This document shows, one piece after another, positions 54,126 to 63,196 of a stretch of DNA of 64,000 nucleotides (position 1 is the stretch's first letter; each line of letters starts with the position of its first letter). Source of the DNA: Actinoallomurus bryophytorum (GTDB lineage: Bacteria > Actinomycetota > Actinomycetes > Streptosporangiales > Streptosporangiaceae); NCBI RefSeq assembly GCF_006716425.1, contig NZ_VFOZ01000001.1:5704001-5768000 (forward strand), in the 5' to 3' direction. Position numbers and translations under genes: made by a program. Under the pieces are notes generated by a model. The model made no database searches and was not told where the DNA came from. It worked only from the letters and a program-made list of their open reading frames with translations.

Positions 54126-54728
54126 TCAGACGCCTGACCCGGTGGCGTTCCAGCCGTGTTCCAGGAGGTCGAAGGCGCTCTCGACGGCCGTGCGGGGATC
54201 GCCGCTCGTACGGGCGAGGGCGGTGGTCTCCAGGACGAAGTGGGCCAGTGCCCCACAGACGGGATCCTCTGGCGGAGCGCCGCTCGCCTCGGTGATGGCC
54301 TCGGTGAGCGCGCCCTCGTGCCGCATCCACATGCGGTGGGCGTACTCGCTCAATGCCGGGGTCGAGCGGATGAGCTCGAGGAACCGCGCCATCTCCGCAT
54401 CCTGGGAGATGTCCGCTCTGGCCAGCACGTAGTCCCTGAGCGCGGCCAGGATCGACTGTTTCTCAGGCCGCTTCTGGACGGCGTCGCGCAGGCTGGCCTC
54501 CCGGTCGGTGTCCATGTCGAAGACGAGTGCCTCCTTGCTGGGGAAGTGCTTGAAGAGCGTGGCGGTCGAGACGTCGGCGGCGTCGGCGATCTCGCGGATC
54601 CCCACGTCGTCGTAGCCGCGCTCCAGGAACAGGCGCAGTGCCGCGTCGGCGATGGCCTTGCGTGTCGCCGCCTTCTTGCGCTCACGGCGTCCCTGTGGCT
54701 GCGGTTCCCGGATCTGTGTCGCTCCCAT
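54126..54728 (-). CDS. TetR family regulator of the MFS exporter
   Basis: A 200-aa repressor: the N-terminal HTH is IADAALRLFLERGYDDVGIR followed by EIADAADVSTATLFKHFPSK, the C-terminal domain (about 80-195) binds the ligand. It is divergent from an EmrB/QacA-type exporter. Candidate operators are in the gap, including a perfect palindrome 42 bp before its start. Drug-responsive control of the exporter is the standard model for such pairs. Confidence 0.93.
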   Translation of the reverse strand: MGATQIREPQPQGRRERKKAATRKAIADAALRLFLERGYDDVGIREIADAADVSTATLFKHFPSKEALVFDMDTDREASLRDAVQKRPEKQSILAALRDYVLARADISQDAEMARFLELIRSTPALSEYAHRMWMRHEGALTEAITEASGAPPEDPVCGALAHFVLETTALARTSGDPRTAVESAFDLLEHGWNATGSGV

Positions 54729-54763
54729 GCCCGCACCCTACTCCCGAAATGCGAGTCACGTAA

Positions 54764-54786
54764 AAAAGTAAAGTTGTTGCACTTTT
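54764..54786. promoter_or_regulatory. TetR operator candidate
   Basis: Two nested inverted repeats, AAAAGT (54764-54769) / ACTTTT (54781-54786) and AAAGT (54770-54774) / ACTTT (54781-54785), in an AT-rich island between tetR and the exporter gene. Confidence 0.6.
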
Positions 54787-54887
54787 GGAGCTGTTGTGGT
54801 TCTGTGACGTGGTCGGCCGCTTGCTCCTGCCGGCCGCCGGCCTTCCCACTTCCCTTTCACCACACCTCCCTGAGGGAGTGATTCGCC

Positions 54888-56435
54888 ATGTCCGCGTCCC
54901 CCGCCGCCCCCGCGACAGCCTCTGCCGGCACGCCCAGGAACGTTCGCTGGGTGCTGTTCGGCGTCATGCTCGCGATGCTGCTGTCGATGCTCGACAACAT
55001 GGTCGTCGGCACCGCGATGCCCACGATCGTCGGCGATCTCGGCGGTCTGGAGCACATCTCCTGGGTGGTGATCGCCTACACCATGGTCACCGCCGTGACC
55101 ACGCCGATCTGGGGCAAGTTCGGCGACCTGTTCGGCCGCAAACCCATGTACCTGGTCTCGATCGCCGTGTTCATCGCCGGCTCCGCGATCTGCGGCGCCG
55201 CCCAGTCCATGTCCGAGCTGATCGCCTTCCGCGCGCTGCAGGGCATCGGCGCGGGCGGTATCGGCGCGGGCGCCTTCGCCCTCATCGCCGCTCTCGTGCC
55301 GCCGCGCGAACGCGGCAGGTACCAGGGCATGACCGCCTCCGTCATGGCGATCGGCACCATCGGCGGCCCGCTGCTCGGCGGCTTCATCACCGGGCACTGG
55401 GGCTGGCGCTGGGCCTTCTTCATCAACCTGCCGCTCGGCCTGCTCGCCCTGGTGTGGCTGGGGCGGATGCTGCACGTGCCCGCCCGGCGCATCAGGGCAA
55501 GGATCGACTGGCCGGGCATCGCCCTGCTGACCGCCGCGATCGGCGCGATCGTGCTGGCCGCGACCTGGGCGGGCACCACCTACGCGTGGGGCTCCTGGCA
55601 GATCCTCATCCTGGGCACCGTCACCGTGCTCGGGCTCGCCCTGTTCGTCCTCGCGGAACGGCGGGCCGCGGAACCCGTGCTGCCGCTGACGATCTTCACC
55701 GGCCACCGCAACTTCCCGCTGGCCACCATCCTGCTCCTGGCCGCCGGAGTGGCCGTGTTCGGTACCGGCCTCTACCTGCCGCTGTTCCAGCAGACCGTCC
55801 AGGACGCCTCGGCCGCCAACTCCGGCCTTCTGCTGCTGCCCCTGATGATCCCCGTCGTGATCGTCTCCACCATCGCGGGCAAGGTCATGTCCGCCACCGG
55901 TAGGTACAAGGTCTTCCCGGTCCTGGGCGCCGGCTTCCTCACCGTCGGCCTCGGACTGCTCGCGACCATGGGGACCGGCACGTCCCGCGTCCTGACCTGC
56001 ACATACATGGTCCTCGTGGGCACCGGGCTCGGTCTCACCCAGCAGATGGCCGGCACCATCGCCCAGAACAGTGTCGACATGCGCGACATGGGCGCCGCCA
56101 TGAGCTCGGTCACCCTCTTCCGTACCCTGGGCGGTTCCCTCGGCGTCGCGGTCTTCGGCTCCCTGTTCACCCGCGCCGTCCACAGCCACCTGCCCGGCGA
56201 CGGCACCGAGACCGACGCGCACACACTGGCTCACCTGCCCGCCGGGGCCAAGGATGCCTACCTGAACGCGGTCACCAGCGGTACCCACCAGATCTTCCTC
56301 ACCGGGGCGATCCTGTGCGCGGCCGCGTTCGTCGCGGCGCTGTGCGTCATCGAGACTCCACTCCGCAAGGCAGGCCCACCGGCCGGCACCGACAAGACCC
56401 CGGTGACGGCCAGGACACCGGCGGCAACCCCCTGA
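54888..56435 (+). CDS. MFS multidrug exporter, DHA2 (14-TM) family
   Basis: A 515-aa exporter with about 14 helices. The conserved motifs are MLDNMVVGTAMPTIVGDLGG in helix 1, WGKFGDLFGRKPMYL (motif A) and IGGPLLGGFITGHWGWRWAF (motif C). It expels drugs or dyes in exchange for protons. GAGGGAG lies before the ATG. It is divergent from its TetR regulator. Confidence 0.94.
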   Translation: MSASPAAPATASAGTPRNVRWVLFGVMLAMLLSMLDNMVVGTAMPTIVGDLGGLEHISWVVIAYTMVTAVTTPIWGKFGDLFGRKPMYLVSIAVFIAGSAICGAAQSMSELIAFRALQGIGAGGIGAGAFALIAALVPPRERGRYQGMTASVMAIGTIGGPLLGGFITGHWGWRWAFFINLPLGLLALVWLGRMLHVPARRIRARIDWPGIALLTAAIGAIVLAATWAGTTYAWGSWQILILGTVTVLGLALFVLAERRAAEPVLPLTIFTGHRNFPLATILLLAAGVAVFGTGLYLPLFQQTVQDASAANSGLLLLPLMIPVVIVSTIAGKVMSATGRYKVFPVLGAGFLTVGLGLLATMGTGTSRVLTCTYMVLVGTGLGLTQQMAGTIAQNSVDMRDMGAAMSSVTLFRTLGGSLGVAVFGSLFTRAVHSHLPGDGTETDAHTLAHLPAGAKDAYLNAVTSGTHQIFLTGAILCAAAFVAALCVIETPLRKAGPPAGTDKTPVTARTPAATP

Positions 56436-56539
56436 TCCGCTGCCGTACCTCGTCGGCCGCCACCACATCCGCCATGTCCCGTGCCGGGCCGCGCCGACAG
56501 CCGCGCACCCGCCGCCGTCCCCGTACAGCCCACCAGAAA

Positions 56540-56986
56540 TCACGTTTCCGGACGGTCGAGGTACGGCGCGGTGCGGTCACCATTTCGGCGGCCCAGGAGC
56601 GGAACGAGTACGGCGGCGACGACCAGGTGCATCGACGCCAGCGTGGCCTTGGCGCCGTCGGATGCATCGACGTAGAGCACGGGCACGAACGACACAAGCA
56701 TCACGATGACGGCCGATCCGGTCCAGAGGGCCGGAGCCCGGCCGGTCAGCCGATCCAGCCCCGCTCGCGTCGCCGAGGCGAGCAGGGAGACGACGAGCGT
56801 TACGCCGGCGACGAGAGGCAGGCCGACGGCCTGGGCCGGGCGTCCGCCGCCGGGACCGACGTGAAGTTCCACGCCCAGACCGCGGGCGGCAGCCCACAGC
56901 AGGGCCGTGGCCAGGACGGCACCGCCGACCGCGCAGGCGTGGCGGCGGAGGCCCGGGGCGGCCGAGCGGGTGAGGGTGGTGGTCAT
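56540..56986 (-). CDS. DUF6069-like four-helix membrane protein
   Basis: A 148-aa protein with four hydrophobic helices (about residues 16-33, 47-65, 80-100 and 112-130; the last with ATLASMHLVVAAVLVPLLGR). The Asp-Ala-Ser segment in VLYVDASDGAKATLASMHLV is typical of the DUF6069 group. The function is unknown. It starts 13 bp after the MDR oxidoreductase gene stop in the same direction, so it shares that operon. Confidence 0.7.
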   Translation of the reverse strand: MTTTLTRSAAPGLRRHACAVGGAVLATALLWAAARGLGVELHVGPGGGRPAQAVGLPLVAGVTLVVSLLASATRAGLDRLTGRAPALWTGSAVIVMLVSFVPVLYVDASDGAKATLASMHLVVAAVLVPLLGRRNGDRTAPYLDRPET

Positions 56987-56999
56987 CAGAGTGCTCTTT

Positions 57000-57974
57000 T
57001 CAGGGGATGAGGATGGTCTTGCCGCTTGTGCGGCCGGCTTCGGCGTCGCGGTGCAGTGCCGGGAGCTCGGTGAGCGGGCGGGCCGCCGTGATGTCCACAC
57101 GCACCGTGCCGCTGTCGATGAGGGTGATGAGTTCGGCGAGTTGGGCCGGGTCGTTGCGGACGATGAAGTGCGTGGCCGTCACGCCGGTTCCGGCCCGGGG
57201 TTTCACCGGGATGGTGATCGAGACGAGCGAACCGCCGGGGCGGACGGCACGGCACAGCGCTTCCGCGGCCTCGGGCGGTATCGGGACGAGGTTGAACACC
57301 AGATCCACCGGGCGGTCCAGCACCCGGTGCGGTGAGAGCCGCGTGTAGTCGATGATCTGCTCGGCGCCGTACGCGCGGACCCGTTCGGCGCTGCGGGGGC
57401 CGGCGGTGGCGATGACGTGCGCGCCGGCATGGCGGGCCAGCTGGACGGCGAACATGCCGACGCCGCCGCCCGCGCCGTTGACGAGGACGCGGGTGCCCGG
57501 TCCGATGCGGGCGTGTTCGAACAGTCCCTGCCAGGCGGTGAGTCCGGCGACCGGGATCGCCGCCGCATGGTCGAGCGGGAGCCGGAGAGGAGCACGCACC
57601 AGCGTGGCGGCGGGGGCGGTGAGGTATTCGGCCGCCGCGCCGCCTTCGTCGAGACGGCCGACGACGTGGTCGCCGATCGTGAACCGTCCGACACCGGCTC
57701 CGGTCCGGACGACCGTCCCGGCGGCTTCGGAGCCGAGAGTGAACGGCAGGTCCTGCGGGATGACGTCCTGCATCACGCCGGCCCGGAACCCGGCGTCCGA
57801 GGGGTTGAACCCGGCGGCGGCCACACGCACCAGCACCTCGCCCGGTCCAGGGTCCGGACGGGGTACCTGCTCATAGCGGATCACGTCGGGCCCGCCGAAG
57901 CGGTGCACGCGCGCCGCCATCATCGTCGCGCCCTGGCCCTTGGCGCGCCGGCCCGAAACGGGTTCTGTCGTCAT
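57000..57974 (-). CDS. MDR-family NADP-dependent oxidoreductase (quinone oxidoreductase-like)
   Basis: A 324-aa zinc-free medium-chain dehydrogenase: MAARVHRFGGPDVIRYEQVP opens the GroES-like domain, TLGSEAAGTVVRTGAGVG follows, and VLVNGAGGGVGMFAVQLARH is the NADP-binding AxxGxxG motif. It reduces quinones or enones with NADPH. I begin at ATG 57974 (AGGA upstream); ATG 57923 is an alternative. It is divergent from an AraC regulator that probably controls it, and followed by the DUF6069-like gene. Confidence 0.9.
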   Translation of the reverse strand: MTTEPVSGRRAKGQGATMMAARVHRFGGPDVIRYEQVPRPDPGPGEVLVRVAAAGFNPSDAGFRAGVMQDVIPQDLPFTLGSEAAGTVVRTGAGVGRFTIGDHVVGRLDEGGAAAEYLTAPAATLVRAPLRLPLDHAAAIPVAGLTAWQGLFEHARIGPGTRVLVNGAGGGVGMFAVQLARHAGAHVIATAGPRSAERVRAYGAEQIIDYTRLSPHRVLDRPVDLVFNLVPIPPEAAEALCRAVRPGGSLVSITIPVKPRAGTGVTATHFIVRNDPAQLAELITLIDSGTVRVDITAARPLTELPALHRDAEAGRTSGKTILIP

Positions 57975-58145
57975 GAGTCGTCCTATCCGAAGCGGCACCA
58001 GGCCGCGGCCCCGCACGGGGTGCGGATGCTTGCTGATCTTGGAGTGGTTCGACCGTACGGCCAGCGCCCAAGACGGCCAATGCGCGTTCATCTCGGATTC
58101 TTAAGCGAGCGTCTTCCCGATGAGAACCATCGCTAAGATCTGGGG

Positions 58146-59120
58146 ATGGATGTGCTGAGCGATGTGATCGCCGTGATGCGCACCGGTGAGCCGCGGTCGG
58201 CCCTGGTCGAATGGTCGGCGCCCTGGGGGCAGCTGTTCCGTACGGTGCCGGGAGCGGCGGGATTCCAGATCGTCCTGCGCGGCCCCTGCTGGTTCATCCC
58301 CGAAGACGGTGACCCCTTCCCGCTGGCCGTCGGCGACGTGGTGTTCCTCCCGCACGCGAGCCGGCACGGCCTGGCCGACGCTCCGTCCACGCCCTTGGCC
58401 GAACACGCCTGTGATCCGCAGGAGGACGTCAGGTTCGAACGCAGATATGCCGCCGCACCGGCCGGCCGGGCGCAGGCCGGGTCCCTGTCCTCGGTGACGC
58501 TGTGCGGGGCGTACCAACTCGACGCTGCCCGCGTTCACCCGCTGCTGAACGATCTGCCTGCGCTGCTGCACCTGCCCGCTCAGCTCGGGCGGCATCCCCG
58601 GCTGCGCGCCGCGGTCGATCTGCTCGGCGCGGAACTCGAGGAACCCCAGCCGGGCACCGGTGCTCTCGTGCCCGCTCTGCTGGACACGCTGTTGCTCTAC
58701 ATCCTGCGGGCGTGGCTAGCCGACCAACCGGTGGGCGGCGGGGCCACCGGATGGGCGGCGGCGCTCGCCGACCCGGCCATCAGCACCGCCCTGGAGGCGA
58801 TCCACCGCGATCCTGCGCGTCCCTGGAGCGTCGCCGGCCTGGGCGCACACGCGGGACTGTCGCGAGCCGCCTTCTCCCGTCGTTTCACGGCGCTCGTGGG
58901 GCGGCCACCGTTGGCGTACCTGACCTGGTGGCGGTTGACGACCGCGATGCGGCTGCTGCGCGACTCCGACGCTCCGCTGAGCGTCGTGGCAGAGAAGGTG
59001 GGATACGGCTCGGAGTTCGCCTTCGCCAACGCGTTCAAACGCGAGTTCGGCCTCGCGCCTGGACGCTACCGGCGCGACAGCCGTTCTTCCGACCGGCCGA
59101 ACCCGGCCGACTCCCCTTGA
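58146..59120 (+). CDS. AraC family regulator with cupin N-terminus
   Basis: A 324-aa regulator. Residues about 1-175 are a cupin ligand domain (AraC_binding_2/cupin_6: QIVLRGPCWFIPEDGDPFPL, GDVVFLPHASRHGLADAP) and about 210-310 the double HTH (WSVAGLGAHAGLSRAAFSRR, LTTAMRLLRDSDAPLSVVAE, GYGSEFAFANAFKREFGLAP). AraC proteins of this type activate neighbouring oxidoreductase genes; the MDR gene is divergent by 171 bp. Confidence 0.93.
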   Translation: MDVLSDVIAVMRTGEPRSALVEWSAPWGQLFRTVPGAAGFQIVLRGPCWFIPEDGDPFPLAVGDVVFLPHASRHGLADAPSTPLAEHACDPQEDVRFERRYAAAPAGRAQAGSLSSVTLCGAYQLDAARVHPLLNDLPALLHLPAQLGRHPRLRAAVDLLGAELEEPQPGTGALVPALLDTLLLYILRAWLADQPVGGGATGWAAALADPAISTALEAIHRDPARPWSVAGLGAHAGLSRAAFSRRFTALVGRPPLAYLTWWRLTTAMRLLRDSDAPLSVVAEKVGYGSEFAFANAFKREFGLAPGRYRRDSRSSDRPNPADSP

Positions 59121-59195
59121 CGGAGAAGGGGCAAAAGCGCGTGAGCACCCTTTCCGCGGGACAGCCCCGAGCTTCCCTGCGACTTCACCGGTGGC

Positions 59196-59564
59196 TCACA
59201 GCTTCGGAGTGAACGTGGCGCCGTTCAGCGCGCCGTCGACCAGCTCGATGGCCTCGCCGATCGCCACCAGCCGTGTCCCCTCCCGGCGGTAGATGTCCAG
59301 CACCGCCTCGACGCCGTGCGGCGGGACGGTGCCGGCCAGCTCGGTGCGTGCGGTGCGGAACCCCAGCCGGGCCGCCTCGACGGCGGCGGACACGTGCTGC
59401 CGCGCCATCCGCGACAGCGCCGCGGGATAACGGCGCAGCACGCCGTACCGGCGGTATTCGGGTGGCACGAGCTCGAACAGCCAGGCCACCGCGGTGTCCT
59501 CGAACCTCTCGGTCCCCGGCGGATGCACCCCGGTGGGCCAGCCGGGCGGAACGTAGGCGCTCAC
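59196..59564 (-). CDS. Conserved actinobacterial protein, unknown function
   Basis: A 122-aa soluble protein, MSAYVPPGWPTGVHPPGTER, then FEDTAVAWLFELVPPEYRRY with a helical body (LSRMARQHVSAAVEAARLGF). The form PPxWPxGVxPPGxxxFExxAVxWLLD is common in actinomycetes beside core genes and has no known role. Genome-like codon use and a short spacing to the next gene upstream support it. Confidence 0.75.
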   Translation of the reverse strand: MSAYVPPGWPTGVHPPGTERFEDTAVAWLFELVPPEYRRYGVLRRYPAALSRMARQHVSAAVEAARLGFRTARTELAGTVPPHGVEAVLDIYRREGTRLVAIGEAIELVDGALNGATFTPKL

Positions 59565-59624
59565 GCCCTCAGGCTACGACCTATGCGAACATATGTTCGA
59601 GGGGGGTGCTAGGACTGTAACGTC

Positions 59625-59978
59625 TCAGTCGCGCTCTTCGGGCTCGTCGCCGGACTCACGGCGCCTGTTGATCCTGATGGTGCCGGACTCCAGGTCGTCG
59701 CGGCCGGGACCGGCCTCGGTGTGGAGCTCGTGGCGGCGTGACTTCTCCGCCTCCTGCTCCTCGAGCTGAATCTGCTTTCCGGCACCGCCGAACGCCGCCT
59801 GCAGGTCCGCGAACATGCCCGGCCCGAAACCCGCGCCCGAGTCGGAGTCGCCGCGGATCGCCGACATCAGCCCGCCGCCGCCGGTACCCTCCTTCGGCCA
59901 GTCGATCACTTCTGGCGTGGGAGGCGCGGCTGCGCGCTTGCGCGGGCGCTTGCGGCGCCGCCGAAACGGTGATCTCAC
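59625..59978 (-). CDS. Small basic/acidic protein, unknown function
   Basis: A 117-aa protein. The first 20 residues are strongly basic (RSPFRRRRKRPRKRAA), followed by a flexible Gly-rich region (EGTGGGGLMSAIRGDSDSGA), a short helix (PGMFADLQAAFGGAGKQIQL) and a charged end with SGTIRINRRRESGDE. It resembles the small DUF6191-type proteins of actinomycetes, but I am not sure. It is divergent from the Nif3 gene. Confidence 0.65.
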   Translation of the reverse strand: MRSPFRRRRKRPRKRAAAPPTPEVIDWPKEGTGGGGLMSAIRGDSDSGAGFGPGMFADLQAAFGGAGKQIQLEEQEAEKSRRHELHTEAGPGRDDLESGTIRINRRRESGDEPEERD

Positions 59979-60076
59979 GCATCCTCCAACGTTCGGCCGA
60001 CCCTCAGGATTCCTTACGGAGACCCGCCCAGATGGTATGCGCCCCCGCGGTGATCTCGAACGGTAACCTGCGGTGC

Positions 60077-60892
60077 GTGTCCCTCATACTGGCCGACGTC
60101 GTCGGGATCTTCGAAGACCGTTACGATCCGGCCTGGGCGCAGGAGTGGGACGCCGTCGGGTTGGTGTGCGGTGACCCGGAGGCGCAGGTCCGGCGGGTGC
60201 TGTTCGCCGTCGACCCGGTCACCGAGGTCGTCGGCGAGGCGCTCGACTGGGGCGCCGACCTGATCGTCACCCATCATCCTCTGCTGCTCCGCCCCGTACA
60301 CGGCGTACCCGCCACCACGCACAAGGGACGCCTCGTGCACCGGCTCATCACCGGCGGGACGGCGCTGTTCACCGCCCACACCAACGCCGACGTCGCCGAC
60401 CCGGGTGTGTCCGACGCGCTCGCGCGCGCCGTGGGCCTGGACGGGCCGCTTCGGCCGCTGAGTCCCTCACCCGACGATCCCCGGCGCGGTCTGGGGCGTG
60501 TCGGGGAGCTGCCCGCGCCGCTGAGCCTGCGGGAGTTCGCGGACGGCGCCGCCAAGGGCCTGCCCGCCACCACGGCCGGCCTGCGGGTCGCGGGCGATCC
60601 GGACGCGCCGGTGCGTACGGTCGCGGTCTGCGGAGGCGCGGGCGACTCTCTGCTCGGAGCCGCGCGTGCCGCGGGAGCCGACGTCTACCTCACCGCCGAC
60701 CTGCGTCACCATCCCGCCTCGGAGTTTCGTGAGGCGGGGGCCACGGCACTGATCGACGCCGCACACTGGGCGACCGAATGGCCGTGGCTTCGCGACGCGG
60801 CGAAGTTGTTGGGGGAGACTAACGTAGAGACCCGGATCTCCTCCGCCGTAACCGACGCGTGGACCTTTCGATCCTTTGAAGGAAGTACGTGA
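60077..60892 (+). CDS. Nif3-like dinuclear metal centre protein
   Basis: A 271-aa member of the Nif3/YbgI (DUF34) family. Its metal ligands show in DLIVTHHPLLLRPV, FTAHTNADVADPGVSDALAR and ALIDAAHWATEWP. The family forms hexameric rings and is linked to GTP cyclohydrolase I type 2-like annotations without proof; the role is unknown. GTG 60077 was chosen (protein then opens VSLILADVVGIFEDRYDPAW); ATG 60032 is possible. It overlaps the following zinc-ribbon gene by 4 bp (GTGA). Confidence 0.9.
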   Translation: MSLILADVVGIFEDRYDPAWAQEWDAVGLVCGDPEAQVRRVLFAVDPVTEVVGEALDWGADLIVTHHPLLLRPVHGVPATTHKGRLVHRLITGGTALFTAHTNADVADPGVSDALARAVGLDGPLRPLSPSPDDPRRGLGRVGELPAPLSLREFADGAAKGLPATTAGLRVAGDPDAPVRTVAVCGGAGDSLLGAARAAGADVYLTADLRHHPASEFREAGATALIDAAHWATEWPWLRDAAKLLGETNVETRISSAVTDAWTFRSFEGST

Positions 60893-61632
60893 AAGCAGCA
60901 TCTGAAGCCCAGTTGCGCCTCCTCGACCTCCAGGAGCTCGACACCGCTCTCGACCGGCTGGAGCACCGCAAGCGCACCCTGCCCGAGCTCGCGGAGATCC
61001 AGCACGCCGAGGAGCGTCTCGGTAAGTTCAGCGACGCGTTCGTCGCGGCGCAGACGGAGATCAGCGACATCGACCGGGAGCAGAAGAAGGCCGAGCAGGA
61101 CGTCGACCAGGTCCGTGCCCGCGCCGACCGCGACCAGAAGCGGCTCGACTCCGGTCAGGTGTCCTCGGCACGCGACCTGGAGAACCTCCAGTCCGAGATC
61201 GTGTCGTTGCAGCGCCGCCAGTCCGACCTCGAGGAGATCGTCCTGGAGGTCATGGAGCGGCGCGAGGAGGCCGAGACGCGGCTGCGCGACGTCGAGTCCG
61301 ACCGGGAGACCAGCGAGAAGACGCTGACCGAGCTGAGCGCCCGCCGCGACGCCGCGTACAGCGAGATCGACGGCGAGGCCGAGCTGACGCGGACGGCGCG
61401 TGCCGGGGTCGCCACCGACATTCCCGATGACCTCATGAAGCTCTACGACAAGCTGCGCGACCAGCACCGGGGCGTCGCCGCCACGGCCCTGCTGCGCGGC
61501 CAGTGCCAGGGCTGTCACCTCCAGCTCAACACGGTCGAGCTGAACGCCATCCGCGCCGCCGCCGCGGATGAGGTGATCCGCTGTGAGGAGTGCCGCCGGA
61601 TCCTCGTCCGTACCAAGGAATCCGGCCTGTGA
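60889..61632 (+). CDS. Coiled-coil zinc-ribbon protein (C4-type)
   Basis: A 247-aa protein. Residues about 10-165 are a long helical hairpin (LGKFSDAFVAAQTEISDIDR and similar); the C-terminus holds a C4 zinc ribbon CQGCHLQL and CEECRRIL. It is equivalent to Rv2229c of M. tuberculosis and to CT398/CdsZ-like proteins, proposed to handle nucleic acid or to be adaptors. It is in a conserved three-gene operon with Nif3 and RNase H, overlapping both neighbours. Confidence 0.92.
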   Translation: MKAASEAQLRLLDLQELDTALDRLEHRKRTLPELAEIQHAEERLGKFSDAFVAAQTEISDIDREQKKAEQDVDQVRARADRDQKRLDSGQVSSARDLENLQSEIVSLQRRQSDLEEIVLEVMERREEAETRLRDVESDRETSEKTLTELSARRDAAYSEIDGEAELTRTARAGVATDIPDDLMKLYDKLRDQHRGVAATALLRGQCQGCHLQLNTVELNAIRAAAADEVIRCEECRRILVRTKESGL

Positions 61633-62750
61633 GACTGATCGTCGAGGCGGACGGCGGCTCCCGGGGCAATCCGGGACCCGCCGGCTACGGCGCCGTCGTA
61701 CGCGACGCGGTCTCCGGCGAGGTCCTGGCCGAGGCCGCCGAGTCGCTGGGCGTGACCACCAACAACGTCGCCGAGTACCGCGGCCTGATCGCGGCCCTCA
61801 CGAAGGCGGCCGAGATCGCCCAGGACGCCGACGTCGAGGCGCGGATGGACTCCAAGCTCGTCGTGGAGCAGATGTCCGGGCGCTGGCGCATCAAGCACCC
61901 GGACATGAAGCCCCTGGCCCTGGAGGCACGCGACCTCGCGTCCCGTTTCTCCTCGGTCCGCTACACCTGGATCCCGCGCGAACGCAACAAGCACGCCGAC
62001 CGCCTCGCCAACGAGGCGATGGACGCGGCGGCGAAGGGGCGTACGTGGGATCCGTCGTCCTCTTCTGCCTCTTCTGCCGCCTCGGCCGACGACGAGGAGC
62101 CTGCCCCGGCGCCCTCCACAGGCTGGGCCGCGCCGACCGGCGTACCGACGACCACGCTGCTGCTGCGGCACGGCGAGACCCCGCTGTCCGCGGAGAAGCG
62201 CTTCGCCGGCATCGGAGAGATCCCGCTGACCGACGTGGGCGTCATGCAGGCACGCGCGGCCGCCAAGGCCCTGACCGGCCGCTCCATCGACGCGATCGTG
62301 ACCTCCCCGCTCAGCCGCACCCGGCAGACCGCCCAGGAGGTCGCGGACGTTCTCTCCCTGCCGGTCCGCACCGAGGACGGCCTGCGCGAGACGGACTTCG
62401 GCGACTGGGAGGGCTACTCGTTCGCCGAGGTCCGCGACCGCTGGCCGGGCGAACTCGACGCCTGGCTGGCCGACCCGTCGGTCGCCCCACCCCACGGCGA
62501 GAGCTTCACGGCCGTAGCCCGCCGCGTACAGACCGCACGCGACAAGCTCCTCGTACGCTTCCGGCAGCAGACGATCCTGGTCGTGTCACACGTGACCCCG
62601 ATCAAGATGCTCGTACGCTCCGCGCTGGACGCCCCACCGTCCTCGCTGTACCGCATGTACCTCGAGGTGTCGTCCCTGTCGGAGATCGACTGGTACGCCG
62701 ACGGCCCCGCGGTCCTGAAGCTCTTCAACGACACGCACCACCTCGCCTGA
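61629..62750 (+). CDS. Bifunctional RNase H / acid phosphatase
   Basis: A 373-aa fusion. Residues 1-135 are an RNase HI domain (EADGGSRGNPGPAGYGAVVR, TNNVAEYRGLIAAL with the Glu, MDSKLVVEQMSGRW and RNKHADRLANEAM supplying the catalytic Asp/Glu set). A Ser/Ala linker leads to a histidine phosphatase domain (about 165-373) with LLLRHGETPLS and VVSHVTPIK. The homologue is Rv2228c, in which the phosphatase part acts as alpha-ribazole phosphatase. GTG 61629 overlaps the stop of the previous gene. Confidence 0.95.
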   Translation: MRLIVEADGGSRGNPGPAGYGAVVRDAVSGEVLAEAAESLGVTTNNVAEYRGLIAALTKAAEIAQDADVEARMDSKLVVEQMSGRWRIKHPDMKPLALEARDLASRFSSVRYTWIPRERNKHADRLANEAMDAAAKGRTWDPSSSSASSAASADDEEPAPAPSTGWAAPTGVPTTTLLLRHGETPLSAEKRFAGIGEIPLTDVGVMQARAAAKALTGRSIDAIVTSPLSRTRQTAQEVADVLSLPVRTEDGLRETDFGDWEGYSFAEVRDRWPGELDAWLADPSVAPPHGESFTAVARRVQTARDKLLVRFRQQTILVVSHVTPIKMLVRSALDAPPSSLYRMYLEVSSLSEIDWYADGPAVLKLFNDTHHLA

Positions 62751-62781
62751 TCTTCGGTGGTCGCGCGGGGTGACCGCAGGG

Positions 62782-62787
62782 TAAAAT
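62782..62787 (+). promoter_or_regulatory. -10 element of rnpB
   Basis: TAAAAT lies 10 bp before the expected 5' end of RNase P RNA; the only AT-rich hexamer in the region. No clear -35 is seen. Confidence 0.5.
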
Positions 62788-62796
62788 GATCGATTG

Positions 62797-63196
62797 GTGG
62801 ACGAGTCGGCCGGGCGGCCGCGGCGGGGGTTCTTCGGAGCCCCCGACGAGGAAGGTCCGGGCTCCACAAGGCAGGGTGGTCGGTAATGCCGACCCGGAGT
62901 GATCCGCGGGACAGTGCCACAGAAATCAGACCGCCCCTGCTCATCGCAGGGGTAAGGGTGAAACGGTGGTGTAAGAGACCACCAGCGCCCCAGGTGACTG
63001 GGGTGGCTAGGTAAACCCCACCCGGAGCAAGGTCAAGAAGGGCCCGCCCAGCGGACCCGCGCAGACGCTTGAGGGCAGCCTGCCCGAGCCTGCGGGTAGA
63101 CCGCTCGAGGCTGCCGGCAACGGTAGCCCTAGATGGATGGCCGCCCCTCCGCTTACGCGGAGCGACAAAACCCGGCCTACAGGCCGACTCGTCCAC
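62797..63196 (+). ncRNA. rnpB: RNase P RNA, class A
   Basis: The catalytic RNA that removes tRNA 5' leaders. Its ends pair exactly: GTGGACGAGTCGGCC (62797-62811) with GGCCGACTCGTCCAC (63182-63196), the P1 helix. Inside are the conserved GAGGAAGGTCCGGGCTCC-like P3-P4 segment, the ACAGTGCCACAGAAA-type CR region, GGTAAGGGTGAAACGGTG, and AGATGGATGGCCGCCC near the 3' end. Its position after the RNase H gene is common in actinomycetes. Confidence 0.93.

Noticed and set aside
54756-56543. 595-codon minus-strand frame opposite the MFS gene
   Set aside because: Glu/Asp/Gly/His-rich shadow of a transmembrane protein.
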